NCBI GenBank assembly: GCA_024516155.1
Contig: JAJJXM010000040.1
Span: 310,001-374,000 of the forward strand
Origin: Pyronema omphalodes
Lineage: Eukaryota; Ascomycota; Pezizomycetes; Pezizales; Pyronemataceae
DNA: 64,000 nt
Reading direction: 5' to 3'
A model generated the notes under the pieces. The model ran no database searches and was not told the origin of the DNA. It saw only the letters and a list, made by a program, of their open reading frames with translations. The translations under genes were made by a program, and so were the position numbers. This document shows, in pieces, positions 24,854 to 36,591 of the stretch (its first letter is position 1; every line of letters starts with the position of its first letter).

Positions 24854-26771
24854 TCATGATGAGGGCTTCTCCAAAGGTATACGCTCCTTGAAGGTTAGGT
24901 AGCAGTCGTCCTGTTATTTTATTAGTTTCATGTTCAAACCGACATTAGGGGTGGCTCTGCTTCGCTTACCTGAGGGAAGATGGTTGCAAACACCTTGATC
25001 TCTTCCGACAAAGCTGTAGGAGTGTGCTCCCAGTCGAGGAACATAGAAGCCTTTCCGATCATGGACATAAAGTTCATGATAGCGTACTATAAGCGGTTAG
25101 CCAAATGTCTCACCTGTCAAAACACCGGGAAAGACATACGTGCTGTCCCAAGCAAACATGGGGACCAGTTCCAAAGACGAGCCAGTTCTTGGTAGCAGCC
25201 TCAGCCTCTCCACCCTCCAACCAGCGGTCAGGGTTGAAAGATTCAGGGTCAACGTAGACCTCAGGGTCGTGAAGTGCGGGGTAGGTGGTGGGGATAATCA
25301 TAGCTCCCTTAGGAACACGGTACTCAGGAGTGACGTTGAAAGCCTTCTTGACCTCGTAGGGAACCATAAGAACGGGGGGACGGTAACGAAGCTGCTCCTT
25401 AACAACGGCACGAGTGTAAACCATCTTATCAATCATGTCGATGTCCAAACGCTTGTATGGGTCACCGTCTCTCACGCGAAGCTGCTCCTCACGGACTTTA
25501 GCCAAAATGTCGGGTCTGTCGGCAAGGATTTGGAACTGCCAGGTGGTGGCAGAAGAGGAGGCGTCCTGGGAGGCGAACAAGAAGGTAAAGACAGTCATGG
25601 CGATTTCGAGGTCAGAGAAAAAGCGAATAACCATAGGCTTGGATCCCTTGTAGGCCTCCTTCTCTTCAGCGCTGAGCTTCTCGTACTCGCGAGAGTCAAT
25701 CATGCTCTTAATCCAGTAGTCCATGGTGCACTGAGGCTCCTCTCCCTTCTCCATGGCGATCTTGGACATCTTTGCGCACTTGGAAAATTCCTCCAAAACA
25801 TAATCGGCGCACTTCTTTCCGTACCAAGTCTTGGTGTAAGGCAAGATAATAGGGAAGTTGACGAGCTCAAGAGCGGCGGTAATCTTGTAGTAGTTCTCAG
25901 AAATGTCGGCGACAGCCTCGTCACTGATGTAGCGACCGCAAAAAGTTCTAAGCGAGACGGCGCAGTTGATGTCACGGAACTCTCCCATGTACTGTCTTGG
26001 CTGACCGTCCTTGGAGAGCTCAATCCATCGCTTAAAGTACTGGTCGTAAATCTCCTCTTGCTTGGGGAGGTAACCAGCAAGCGACTTGCGGTTGAAAAGA
26101 CCGTTCAATCCCTTGCGATAATCGACGTGGCTCTTTCCATCAAGGAAGACCCAGTTGGTAGGACGGAGAATCTTTTTCGCGACGTCGACGACACAAGGGT
26201 TGACGTACATAGGAGAGTTAAAGACCTTTCTTGCCAAATCACGACTGGAAGCGATAACGACGAATCTAGGGGTAAAAAAAGCAGTCAGCAACCGATCTGC
26301 AATGGTTCCCGCACAATGATGACAGGTACAGCGGTTCGGTGGTTGGTAGCAACATACTTGTGGAACACAGAGACACAACTCAAGGGACCAGAGTTCCATT
26401 TTTCGAGATATTTAGAGAATTTAGGATCGACGGATTCCATGAATGGACCCATGAAAGGGATCTTGAAAGCAGGACCCGCGATGCTTCCCTTGTTCCATAT
26501 GTACTTGACTATACCGCGATACAACAACCATCGTCAGCCAATGACCTCACACTTCACTACAACAGCGGCGATATATAACTTTTTTTCGCAATGACGTACC
26601 TTGATCGTATGTAATCGATAACACTAGAATGGTGAGGACGATCTGCCAGGTGCTGACGCCTTCGAGGCTCTTGCTCACGGCCCCGAATCCTCCTCCGATG
26701 AGAGTTTGTATTGGCTGCTCGGCGGACTCCACCGCAGAGGCCGCTGGCGGGTTGTAGGCCATCGAATCCAT
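24854..26771 (-). CDS. ERG5: Sterol C-22 desaturase, cytochrome P450 CYP61
   Basis: Introduces the C22-C23 double bond late in ergosterol synthesis (family knowledge). It is ER-anchored by the N-terminal helix [15 protein letters not shown]. Five exons: 26771-26600, 26508-26358, 26265-25140, 25086-24970 and 24910-24854. The sum is 1623 nt, giving 540 aa, and phases agree at all four introns. P450 marks are the I-helix segment [13 protein letters not shown], the ExxR motif in [13 protein letters not shown], and heme loop [12 protein letters not shown] with the ligand Cys at about residue 479. Intron 3 begins directly after that heme loop. CYP61-type segments ([33 protein letters not shown], end [13 protein letters not shown]) distinguish it from CYP51. 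An ATG at 26777 would add two residues. Confidence 0.96.
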
Positions 26772-29700
26772 CCTCACGTTGTAACACCAGAAAGAGTGAA
26801 AGTGTCAACAATTGGGATGTTGATCGCGGTTGGTATCGTGTTCGTGGCTACCGCTGGAGCTGGTAGGTGTTGTTCGGATATGTATGAACTGAATTGATTG
26901 TAGAGAGATGCAGGGTCGGAGAAGGTACAAGTGTGGGAATGAGAGGGGACTGGGGGGGTGGTTGGTCAGGTAATCCCGGCTCAGGGGTGGTGGTGGTAGT
27001 CTGGTGGTGGTAGTGGATAGTGGGAGTGGTGGGAGTGGTGGGAGTTGGGCTCTGGGTCTTGTTGGGTGTCAAGAGAACGAATTGGGGGGTTCAAGTTTCC
27101 ACAGGCGGAAGGAGGAAATGGGGGGAGGAATTTTTGCAAAAATTAGAAATTAAAAAATTAAGGAAATCAGAAATCAGAAAGCAAAATTAAAGCAAAAAAG
27201 AAAGGGTCTGCAGTAAATTTGATCACCGTCCCAAAATTTTTGCGATACACGAGCTGTGTGATTGGGACGAATGATGGTTTGCTGATGATGTGATGCAAAG
27301 TGACAGGCGAAAATAAGCATGAAATGATGAAGATTTTCAACTTTGCAGAAGGCGCGACGGGAAAAGCGTGAAAAGCCTTCGTGGCGGAGGGATTAGCTCC
27401 GAACCTTGGGAACTTGAGCAGCTTGGGAATGGAATCGTCGTCTTCGTGTATATTTGACGTTATTTAAACTCATGTTAGGGATCTATTTTCCAGATCCAGA
27501 TTTAAAACCGTGTCAGAGATCTATTTTTTTTTTTTGTTTTCAGATCCAGCTTTGACGTTATTTGAATCCGAGTTTTCCAGATCCACCATTCAGCACCGTC
27601 TGCACAGATTCACAAATATGAAATCCCCCTTAAAAAAAATATCATACCATATCTTATCCCCTTTCCAGTTCAACACTTTCGAGGACAACTTGACTTCTTT
27701 GCTGCTTCCCCGTTGGCAGGTTGGCCCCCTGTGAAGCTATCGGCTAGGCGAAACTCCGGTCGGATACGTACTTTGCAAAGCTTTCAAGCTGGTTAAGTAA
27801 GCTACTCATAATTCGGCTGTCTTTTTTTTTTCTCAAGCTCCTCTCCATCGCAAACTCCGGTGTATCCAGAGATTTCCTTCTACATACCTAGGCACGGCAA
27901 TTAAAGATGCCGTTGTCTCCGAATGTCTCCGATTCCTCCGCTTTGGATATTTCCGTGGAGTCTAATAGTTAAGTGGAGGCTGAAAAAAAAAAAACGACGA
28001 AGGGTCCTCATCTCCCCTGTGTGATTTTGGCGTGGTTTTGAAGCAGATATGATATGGGTTCGTTTTTTTTTTGTACCTCGATCGTGCACTTAATCTAGGG
28101 GAGATCTCGGCAACGGAACCGGCAAGTATTACTATTCACCTGGTTCCAACCATTCATCATCTGGTTCACGAACCCATCTGTCATTTAGGTCGCGTTTCTC
28201 AGCTATGCTATGGTGCTTTTCCACCGTGCCCATCGTCATCATATGGACTATGGATTAGATATGTTATTTCTCGGATAACAAAATTTGGCTTGGAAAAGAG
28301 CACACGATACATCCAACTTTACCAAACAAATCCCGTCTTTTCCAAGCATCCAAGCATCCAAGCAATCCCAAGCCGGCCCCGCGAATTGTTAGTGAAGCCT
28401 AAGTGAACATCTTAAGTAAAATACCAAGCACACCGGTAATACCCAGACGCCGCCATACGAAGTCCCAAGATGTTTATCGAAATAACCGGCGATCCCGTTA
28501 AGTTAGCTGGGTGATAAAACACGAGCCACAACGAAAAACGTCACAGGATATTTACCCGGTACGTAGAGTATCCGAGGACCGAAAATTTAATTTCCATCCA
28601 ATTTTCCAAGCCAATGACGAGCCGACACCGACCGGGCAAAGAGATTGCGCACGTATATGTATGAGATAGCCAATCTGCGCATCTTATCGATAATCACCTT
28701 TAGGGGGGAGGGAGAGGGGGAGGCTTAGATTATTTTCTGAGCACGGTCCACAATGAGGCTCCAAAAAAGATTAAACATCAGAACCCTGAACCACTGGAAC
28801 CACCACTGAAAACTGTTTGCCACCATACCAATATCATTCTGCAACTTTATTCTCCAGATTCAGATTCGGATTCAGATTGAGATTGAGATTGAGATTCAGG
28901 GACCATCTCGGCGTCGCGTATGTATGTGTAGTAAGGGTAGACCATACCATACCAAACCCGGCGCGACAGTTTCGCGTGTGTTCCTGTACATACAGAAATT
29001 ACCCGGCCGACTTGGTGATAGATACATAGGTGATGGATGGATGATGGATGGATCGACTCCCTACCATGCACCCTGGGGCCTGAATACGCCTTGCCCAGCC
29101 CAGCCCAGCCCAGAGGCGAGGCCAACGCTGCCCAGCCCGGTCCAACCAGCGGCCAGCCCAGTCCAGCGGTCCAGCTGTCCAGCTGTCCAGGCTAGGACAT
29201 GCTTAACTTGTATAACTTGTCTATGCTCAACACCATATGCACCTTATGGCATATACAGCATATCGTTGAAAACTGGAGGCTCCTCTGGTTGCTGATGCGC
29301 TGTTATTGAGCTGCATATATACACCATATGTAGTTGGTGGTGACAAGTAGGTGATAAGTATGTAGGTGACGGCCGGCTAACTATGGTCACAAGTCTGGGG
29401 TTGGAAAGACGGTGCTTCTGGGCAGATGTAATCAGCCTGGTTTGGAATAACCTGGCCTTGTGGCTTGCTACTTGCTGCTGTTCTTGGTAGTTTTGTGTGT
29501 GCTGTCTGTCGTGGGTGGAAGAAGTTGGATGGTGGTAGTGGTGGTGATGGATAAGGGAGGTCGGTTGATTGTATGTATTGGATGTGTTGCATGATGGAGG
29601 ATGGATGATGGATAAGGTGGATGGAGGTTGAATTGGACGGTGGACGGTGGATGGTGGATGCAGTAGATAGTCCATAGATGGTGGATGGTGGATGGTGGGT

Positions 29701-31940
29701 GAGAAAGGCTAACTTCTGGTTATGTAGAGTACGGGGGGAGTGTACACTGTACCCAAGTACCCGAGTATAATCCCAAACTTTCAGCGGCCATACAGTACGT
29801 CGAACTGGTGATGTTATGCAAAGATTTTCTTGGGAATTGACAATTGATATTTGCAGCTTGAAGCTTTCAGCTTAAATTCCTAAGCTCAGAGCGTGGTTCC
29901 TGAGCTGTCTTAAGCTTCTAAGCTTCTGAACCTTGCTAAGATGTAGTTATAACTTCAATAGCTCGCGTTGAAGAAGAAACGATATCCTCTCGCGTCAAGA
30001 TTCAGGATTCAGAAAAGTAAAGGTGGAAGTGGAGGCAGATGAGTATGACGATTGATGATTAAGTGAGTACATACAGGCATATTTTCGGGCACGAGTAAAG
30101 AGCTACATAATAATGTGTAAACAGGGTATAAGAGGATAGGCGTACCATCACTCCACCAACACGGCTCAAGAGGCCGCTTTCAGTAGATCGGATTGATGTA
30201 GATACGATAGATGGATATGATGGATGGATACAATGGGGCGGGATTAACTCCAACTTTAACTTGAACTACATAGAGCTCAAACTCTGGGTTTCGGGCTTGA
30301 AGATCGATAGCTATATAGCTACATAGCATGTTCTTACGTACGTATAGACAGAGGAGTTATATAGGGGTTGTTTATTCCTAATCCTTGATGTATACACAAT
30401 GGAATGGGATGAAAAAGCACGGATGAAGAAAAGGATGAAAAAGATGAAAGGCAAGCTAGCTTGCTACATAGCACCATGCACTACATACAATGTCTACATC
30501 AAGTAGACACAAAAAAACAACTTCCACGGAACCTCAATCTCTCTACTCTGTCTTTATCTCCAACCCCCAAGCCGCCTTTGTGTTAATGTATAAACCCAGG
30601 ACATGTGGCGTATTGAGTCATGTTTAACTCTACAGTCCACTTTATATACTTGAGCAAATATATAGCAAATATATTATGCAAACAATACAATACGAATACG
30701 AATACTAATATGAAAGAGGAAGTCTATACCTCGAATAAGAATACGAAAGTCATGAAGTTCAGCGAGCCCAGGGTGTTCGGAAGTGATTTCATCCGAGATG
30801 GTGTGTAGAGGCCCAGGGTTTGGAATTTAAATTTTGTTTTCTAGAAATAGGACCAAAAAGCACTAAAGTGAAACGGAAAGGTAAATATAGTTCTCAGTTT
30901 TTTTTTGCAGTTCGTGATAATCTAGATATCTAGACATCTTAACAAAAGCAAGTTACCATACATATCACTCGATAAACTCTCAAAAGTTCTTTTCTCTTTT
31001 CTCTTTTCCCTTTTCCTACCCTGCCTTGTTCCTGCTGCCGCAGACCATCAAAAAGTCCAACAAAACTAAATCAAACCAGAATTACATTACATTCTTCTAT
31101 ATTTAAAAACCGAGACATACATATATATACACACACAGAACTCTGATTATGAATGCAAATTATGCAATACATCAAGGAAATATTATAGTGATTCATGCGG
31201 TATCACTCGTTTGTTGTTTGTTGTGAATCGTGGGCTAGTTGAAACACCCGTAATCCCGCAGGGCTTGTTTATCATTTGTGTGGAAAGAATATATAGTCGA
31301 TAAATTTATATCATATCTATTGTCGTACAACTCAATATTCCAGAGGTGAATAAATAGATATGCCACCATACTTATATCTATTACAACGTAAATTGATCTC
31401 CATTCTGTATTCTCTGTTTATCCCTTACTTCTCATTCGGGATAGACTTTGCACATCAAAAGTGGTGATAAGTAAAAGTAAAAATTTTCGGTTTATCCATT
31501 TGTATAGAGAGTCATGCTTGAAAAAGATATTGTAGATATGCAATGATCCAGAATTAGGGTGGAATGCTGAAAGTCTTTTGACCAGAAGCTCCGGATGAAT
31601 GAAAACAATATACAGTGAAAGAAATGTGTTTGATAAGACCTCGAAATACAAAAAACATATGTGACAGATAATCTCCCGACGTTATAGCACTTTTCCGCTA
31701 AGTACTCATTACCCCAGACAAAGTATCCATACTGGTAATGGCATACAGAAGATTCTGAGATAAGGAGACTGATTAATTAGCATACAAAAGCAAGCTGATT
31801 CGTTCCAAGCAAGTATCTCGTAGCATATCGCATCATTGCATTTTCTTCCTACAACAAAAAAACCAACTTGGTTTATCTACAGCTGTCAGCCACAGCTTGA
31901 AGCTTATTAGAGTACAGAGTAATCATACCCTTGGTCCCAT
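26772..31940. other. Gene-empty 5 kb stretch
   Basis: The first several hundred bases are the ERG5 upstream region, with GT-rich GTGGTGGTAG-type repeats near 26985-27050. Beyond that are T-runs at 27529-27540 and 27818-27830, CCCAG repeats near 29090-29190, and GGATGGTGGATG repeats at 29580-29700 and 30200-30240. Open frames of up to 143 codons lie on repeats or random sequence. I see no gene. Confidence 0.5.
29580..29702. repeat. GGATGGTGGATG-type degenerate repeat
   Basis: Imperfect tandem copies of GGTGGATGGTGGATG and GATGGATGATGG units. On the minus strand they translate as His/Pro/Ser runs, which I regard as non-coding. Confidence 0.7.
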
Positions 31941-34291
31941 TTAAAACGGTTCCACCTTCCTACGATTCTCGTCATTATAACTTTCGGGATATCCTCTTTG
32001 CATTTTACAAAGTGTCCGTACATATTCCACCAAATCGTCACGGTATTTCTTAATTCCAATACTTGAATAAGCAGATGCCAGATGAAGGAAGATTTCGATG
32101 AGATAGTCGCTCCTGATGAGCCCAGGGGATTTGGTAACACTTAGATGATTGGCGGAGGTCTGAATTTCGAAACCTTGGCAGGCCAATGCCATCCTGGCCA
32201 CTGCTATGAGCTCATGTGGAAATTTCATATTTCGATAAATTTTTATAATCGCTAGATACGGCTCAAGTAATTTTGATCGCGGCTGTTCCAAGGCCGGAAA
32301 GACGTATGTTGCATTCATGTCGTCCAAAAGTTTGAGCATCATTTCCAAACGGTGTATTGTAGAGGTAAGAGAGGTATCCCACGTCTTACAATTTCGAAAG
32401 CAGGCCACCACGTTTTCCATCAACGCTGCACATTTTTGGATATTTCGCGTGGGTGTGAGTCGATCGGCGTGACATAACTTGCAATCGCAACTGAAACCCC
32501 ATGCGGAGAGAATTTTCTGACGTTCCTTATAATCCAGATCGGCCGATACGTATTCTAAAGTGAGCTCTTCACCGGACAACATATCTTTAGCCGCGCGGAT
32601 GATTATAAAGTTACCAATGAAGCTTCGGCTGATATTAGGAATGCAGGAATGATTGAAGTACGCAGTAAAAGCCCAATGACCGGTCGAGTCATGCCCAGCA
32701 TTGTCGGGTTCTGAATTATTTTTCTTGACATCGCGGTAATATTTTGCGCTTGAAATTGGACAACCAAACGCATTCAGACACACAATCCTCTCAGCCAGAA
32801 ATCTGTAAAGCGTCAGTGATAACAAACTTGAGAATCAGTACTTTCAGCCGTGAACTTACGAATCCACAATAGGCTCGCCGTCGACTTCGGTTTCCTTAAC
32901 GGTCTGGTACGATCCCACATAGCTCTTCTTGATTGACTGTGCTTTGGAAGGGTTTTTGTGCAGCTGGTTAACTATCTGAGCGATGACATTGGCTTGCTGT
33001 CCCTTGTTTACACTGCTCGTATTGGTATTGATAATCAGTGAGATACTGTGATTTGGATCAAAACAATGCTTAATAGCAAATGCTTTTTCGCATAGTAACA
33101 AATCACCGGCTTTCACATCCTGTGTAAGAAAAACCCCTCTACCACGGCCTTTGGACTCCTTTATAGTAACGGGGCCGATAAAAGTTGCGCAGTCGAGCAA
33201 CGTCATATACTTATCGGCTGAATCAAGCATCTGGCGAAAGTTGAAGGTGCCATTTTTCTCCTCCTCTATGCGAAGCTTAGTACGAGACAGTTCTTTCTGC
33301 GCAGATGCATTATTGGGGTACTGTTCCAGAAGACGTTCCAGATAAGAGAGAGATTCCTTGAAGTTATCGAGTTCGTACAGAGCTTGAGAAACTCTAAAGA
33401 GAGCCTTCTCGTCAGTGGGGCATAACTTTAGCGCAGCATTGGCATCTTTCCGGGCTTCTTCGAATCGACCCAGTTTGAGATTGGCATATGCTCTGTTATT
33501 CAGAATCTTGAGTAGTTCCTGATCGTCTGTCGGGCGAGATAATGCGTTCGTATAACTATAGAAACCTCTTTAGCGTACATTCTACAATTAATAATAATAG
33601 CGGCTCTCGGTGTAACTTGCCTTGCCCTTGCTTTAGTGAAGTTTCCCATCTTTACAGCGGAATTTCCATGCTCCCTCCACTTCTCTGCCGACCAATTTTG
33701 GACCTGCAGATTTTTCCATTTAGGTGGAATACGGCTATCAAGATCCCCCAGAAAGATAATATCCGATACATGGTCCACACGGATTGAAAATCCACCATTA
33801 ACTGTCGTCTTATAGTACGGCTCTTTAACCAAACAAACCGTATTCTTCGGGATGATATGTTCGGGATTCAAATTGTCATCCTGATTATACAATGACAGCA
33901 AATCCCCATCTCCGTTTTGATCCTCCACAACAGTCATAACAGCTGTAAGTTTCGAAGGCGGCGTAACAGTTCGTAATAAGATATATCTTCCCCTATGCTG
34001 AGTTTGCAAAGTAAGATCCTTGATAAACATTGGAGATAAGCTCTTAAACGGTGCAATAGATGGAGGATAAACTTCTGAGATAAACGAAGTTTGAAACATG
34101 TACTGTTGCTGCTGCTGCTGGGTTTGCCATTTACTTTGTAAATGTTGAAGATGGTCACGGACAAGTGTCGCGAGCGATTGCCTACGCATTGGTCGTTGGC
34201 CTTTGAGAACCGCGCTCATTTGTTGGAACAGCTTTTGGCGTTCCAGCATTTGTGCAAACAGAGGAACACCGGAGACATCGTTGGTATCCAT
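31941..34291 (-). CDS. TPR-SET domain protein (SMYD-like), 742 aa
   Basis: Probably a protein-lysine methyltransferase of the TPR-plus-SET type. Substrate unknown. Three exons: 34291-33621, 33555-32860 and 32802-31941, sum 2229 nt. The N-terminal 200 residues include a poly-Q stretch (QTQQQQQQYMFQ). TPR-like helices follow (WREHGNSAVKMGNFTKARA, then NNRAYANLKLGRFEEARKD and LFRVSQALYELDNFKES). The SET domain starts near VTIKESKGRGRGVFLTQDV, has the cofactor motif YFNHSCIPN (N506-H507-S508-C509) and GEELTLEYV, and ends with a post-SET Cys cluster CDCKLCHAD. The C-terminal 200 residues are helical. Intron 1 (33556-33620) fits only as a GC-AG intron, with donor AG|GCAAGT. The obvious GT six bases on gives a frame that soon stops. 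Intron 2 is a normal GTAAGT intron of 57 nt. Confidence 0.88.
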
Positions 34292-35289
34292 GATACCCTT
34301 GCAGGGGATGATTGTTGACTGTGAAAAATATGTTGAATCGAATAATATTTTAGTCTGGCGATGAATTCAGAGAGAAAAAGAGAGTAGGCGAATGGTGGTT
34401 GATCCAGTGGAGGTGGTTGAGGTGAAACGAAAAGGTGAAGAAGGTGGAATGAAGGTGGAACGAAGATGGAACGAAGATAGAACGAAAATGCAAGAAAAGT
34501 GCGTTAGACAGTGGGACCCCGCTTGATGCATACTTAAGCGCGCACCTGACTCACGCAGATCGATATCTACATACGCAAGGGCTAAGTTCATCCACAGAGT
34601 GCCCAGTTATTCAGTCCCTCGCATATCATAAGCGCCGGTGTTACGGCACGGTAGCGGGTCCATAATGCGGATGATGTGGAGCCAGGAATCTGGAATGTTA
34701 TACATAGCACCGTGTATTCACTATATCTTCACCACCTAAGGAATAAAGATTCATAAGTTCTATACATAGCAACTGAACAACCAGCTCGGAGGGATGTACC
34801 TTTATACCTACAGACGATAATAGATATTCTTACATAGATGCCTGCAGGCGTTGCGCGAGTGATTACCGGGGCAACGCCATCAATAATCTCGACGTTAACT
34901 TTCAGCGACAGCCCCATCAAGTGAAGTAAGTTTCCCATAATACCGAATGATTATTCGAGAAAGTCCAAGCCCTATAATAACCGGCTCTTGAATATATGGT
35001 CAATGGTTCACAGTTTCCAAGGTTTCACTGCATCTTTATTGCATTACCCAGATTTAATGATTTGATTAAAGCAATGGAATCAATGGAGCCAATGCTTCGG
35101 TTTCTTTGTTACGATGGCAACTGCAGTAGATGAAGCAAAGCAAAAATGAAGTGATCCTTCGATCGCCTCCAACCAACCATAAATCCATACCTGACTCCTT
35201 CCCTTAAGTATCTTGCCATGATATGATACTCACTACTCACTCCTCAATCCCTAATCCCCCATTCCTTCAACCCCATTCCCCCATTTACT

Positions 35290-35402
35290 ATCTTGATTCC
35301 TCTTTTTATCTTGCTTCCTCTTTTTATCTTGCTTCCTCTTTCTATCTTGTTTCCTCTTCCTATCTTACTTCCTCATCCTATCTTACTTCCTCTTCCTTCA
35401 AG
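35290..35402. repeat. 18-nt minisatellite (TCTTTTTATCTTGCTTCC)
   Basis: About six tandem copies of an 18-nt pyrimidine-rich unit, with substitutions accumulating toward the 3' end (TTTTTATC to TTCCTATC). The unit length is a multiple of three, so it stays open as a Ser-Phe-Tyr-Leu-type hexapeptide frame. This is probably incidental. Confidence 0.85.
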
Positions 35403-35843
35403 CACCCTTAAACTTAATCATCTTATCAAACCCAATGCAACAGCATCTAACACAATCCATATCGCTCCTCATACTGTACCAAAGCTAGCTGGTACCGGTG
35501 ACTTATCACCCATTATTTTGGACACCTTTGGTACTGTTGGTGCTTTTGGTGCTTTTGGTGCTGGTGGAACGAGCAGGATTTACTATTCATGAGTAGTACT
35601 GGCACTACTGGCATGAATAGGATTGGTATGAGTACAAGGAGGATTGGCTTTAATACAAGGAGGATAGGCATGAGCACAACCCACAACCCACAACCCACAA
35701 CCCGCAACCCAGCGTATACATAAAAGAATCCAAAAGATAAAAGATGAAACGATCATATATATTCCTCCAGCTTACCGAATCCAAGCCACCGGATTTATCA
35801 TAGAAGATAAGTAGTATCATGACAATGCTATACTATTACTATA

Positions 35844-35893
35844 TACTCGTGCCTAAAAATCGTGGCGCTAGCCACCATTTTTAGGCACGAGTA
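35844..35893. repeat. Near-perfect 50-nt inverted repeat (hairpin)
   Basis: Two 23-nt arms (35844-35866 and 35871-35893) are complementary at 22 of 23 positions, the exception being a C-C opposition at 35861/35876. They flank a four-base loop GCTA (35867-35870). The stem includes GTGCCTAAAAAT paired with ATTTTTAGGCAC. It lies in intergenic DNA about 700 nt past the SSE1 stop. Confidence 0.92.
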
Positions 35894-36591
35894 GTCGGCG
35901 ATGGCAGTGAAGCGCTATGGAAGATGATGATGATTCCCCAAAATATGACAATAAACAATAAATACCACACATAAATTATATTTCCAATCTTCAAGTTTCG
36001 ATATTCAAGTTTCAAGATCCCATGAAATCCACAGCTATTTCAAGCAGGTAGGCAAGCAAGAGAGGAAGAGAGGAAGCAAGCCGTAAGCAAGCACTACGAA
36101 ATTCCATCACCTCTCCCCCGTGTATCGATCCTCAATCACCAATCACCAATCCTCAACTCACCCACCTGCCACCAACAACTACAAACCACTTCACTTCACC
36201 CACAGCACTCAACCCCTCACATACACTTCAATCAACACACACACAACACCGACACACCTAACACACGCAAGCAAGCAAGCAAAAAAAAAAAAAAAGATCT
36301 CATTTCATTTCAAAAGAAAACCAGAAAAAAGAAAAAAGGGTTACTTGAACTAATTTCTATCTCCATTCACAATATCTTTTCGCATAAGCAGACAAATTTT
36401 TTTCCCATTCAAAGTGACCGTCTACGCCCCTTAAACCAACCAACGAAGAAACCTAAAAAACTTTAAAGAAACAAAGCAAACCAACAACAACGACATCAAC
36501 GGCATCATCAACACTATTGTGCTTCTTCTTCTTCTCCTTATTCTCTTCCTTCTCCTTTTACATTCTTAATCCTTCTTCTTATATCCCCCCT

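Larger units (their letters stand above)
34292..36591. other. Intergenic DNA with hairpin and 18-nt repeat
   Basis: Upstream of the TPR-SET gene and downstream of SSE1. It contains an 18-nt minisatellite at about 35290-35400, ACCCACA repeats at 35679-35712, a near-perfect 50-nt inverted repeat at 35844-35893 and an A-run at 36282-36295. No gene is supported. The frame at 35223-35411 is the repeat itself read in frame. Confidence 0.6.

Noticed and set aside
25140..26594. 484-codon open frame on the + strand opposite ERG5
   Set aside because: It lies antisense to confirmed P450 exons, crosses the ERG5 introns and has no domain. It is a shadow created by codon bias.
24854..26771. First reading of the P450 as CYP51 (ERG11)
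   Set aside because: The segments around [27 protein letters not shown] and the terminal [13 protein letters not shown] are CYP61/ERG5-type, and the CYP51 signature segments are absent.
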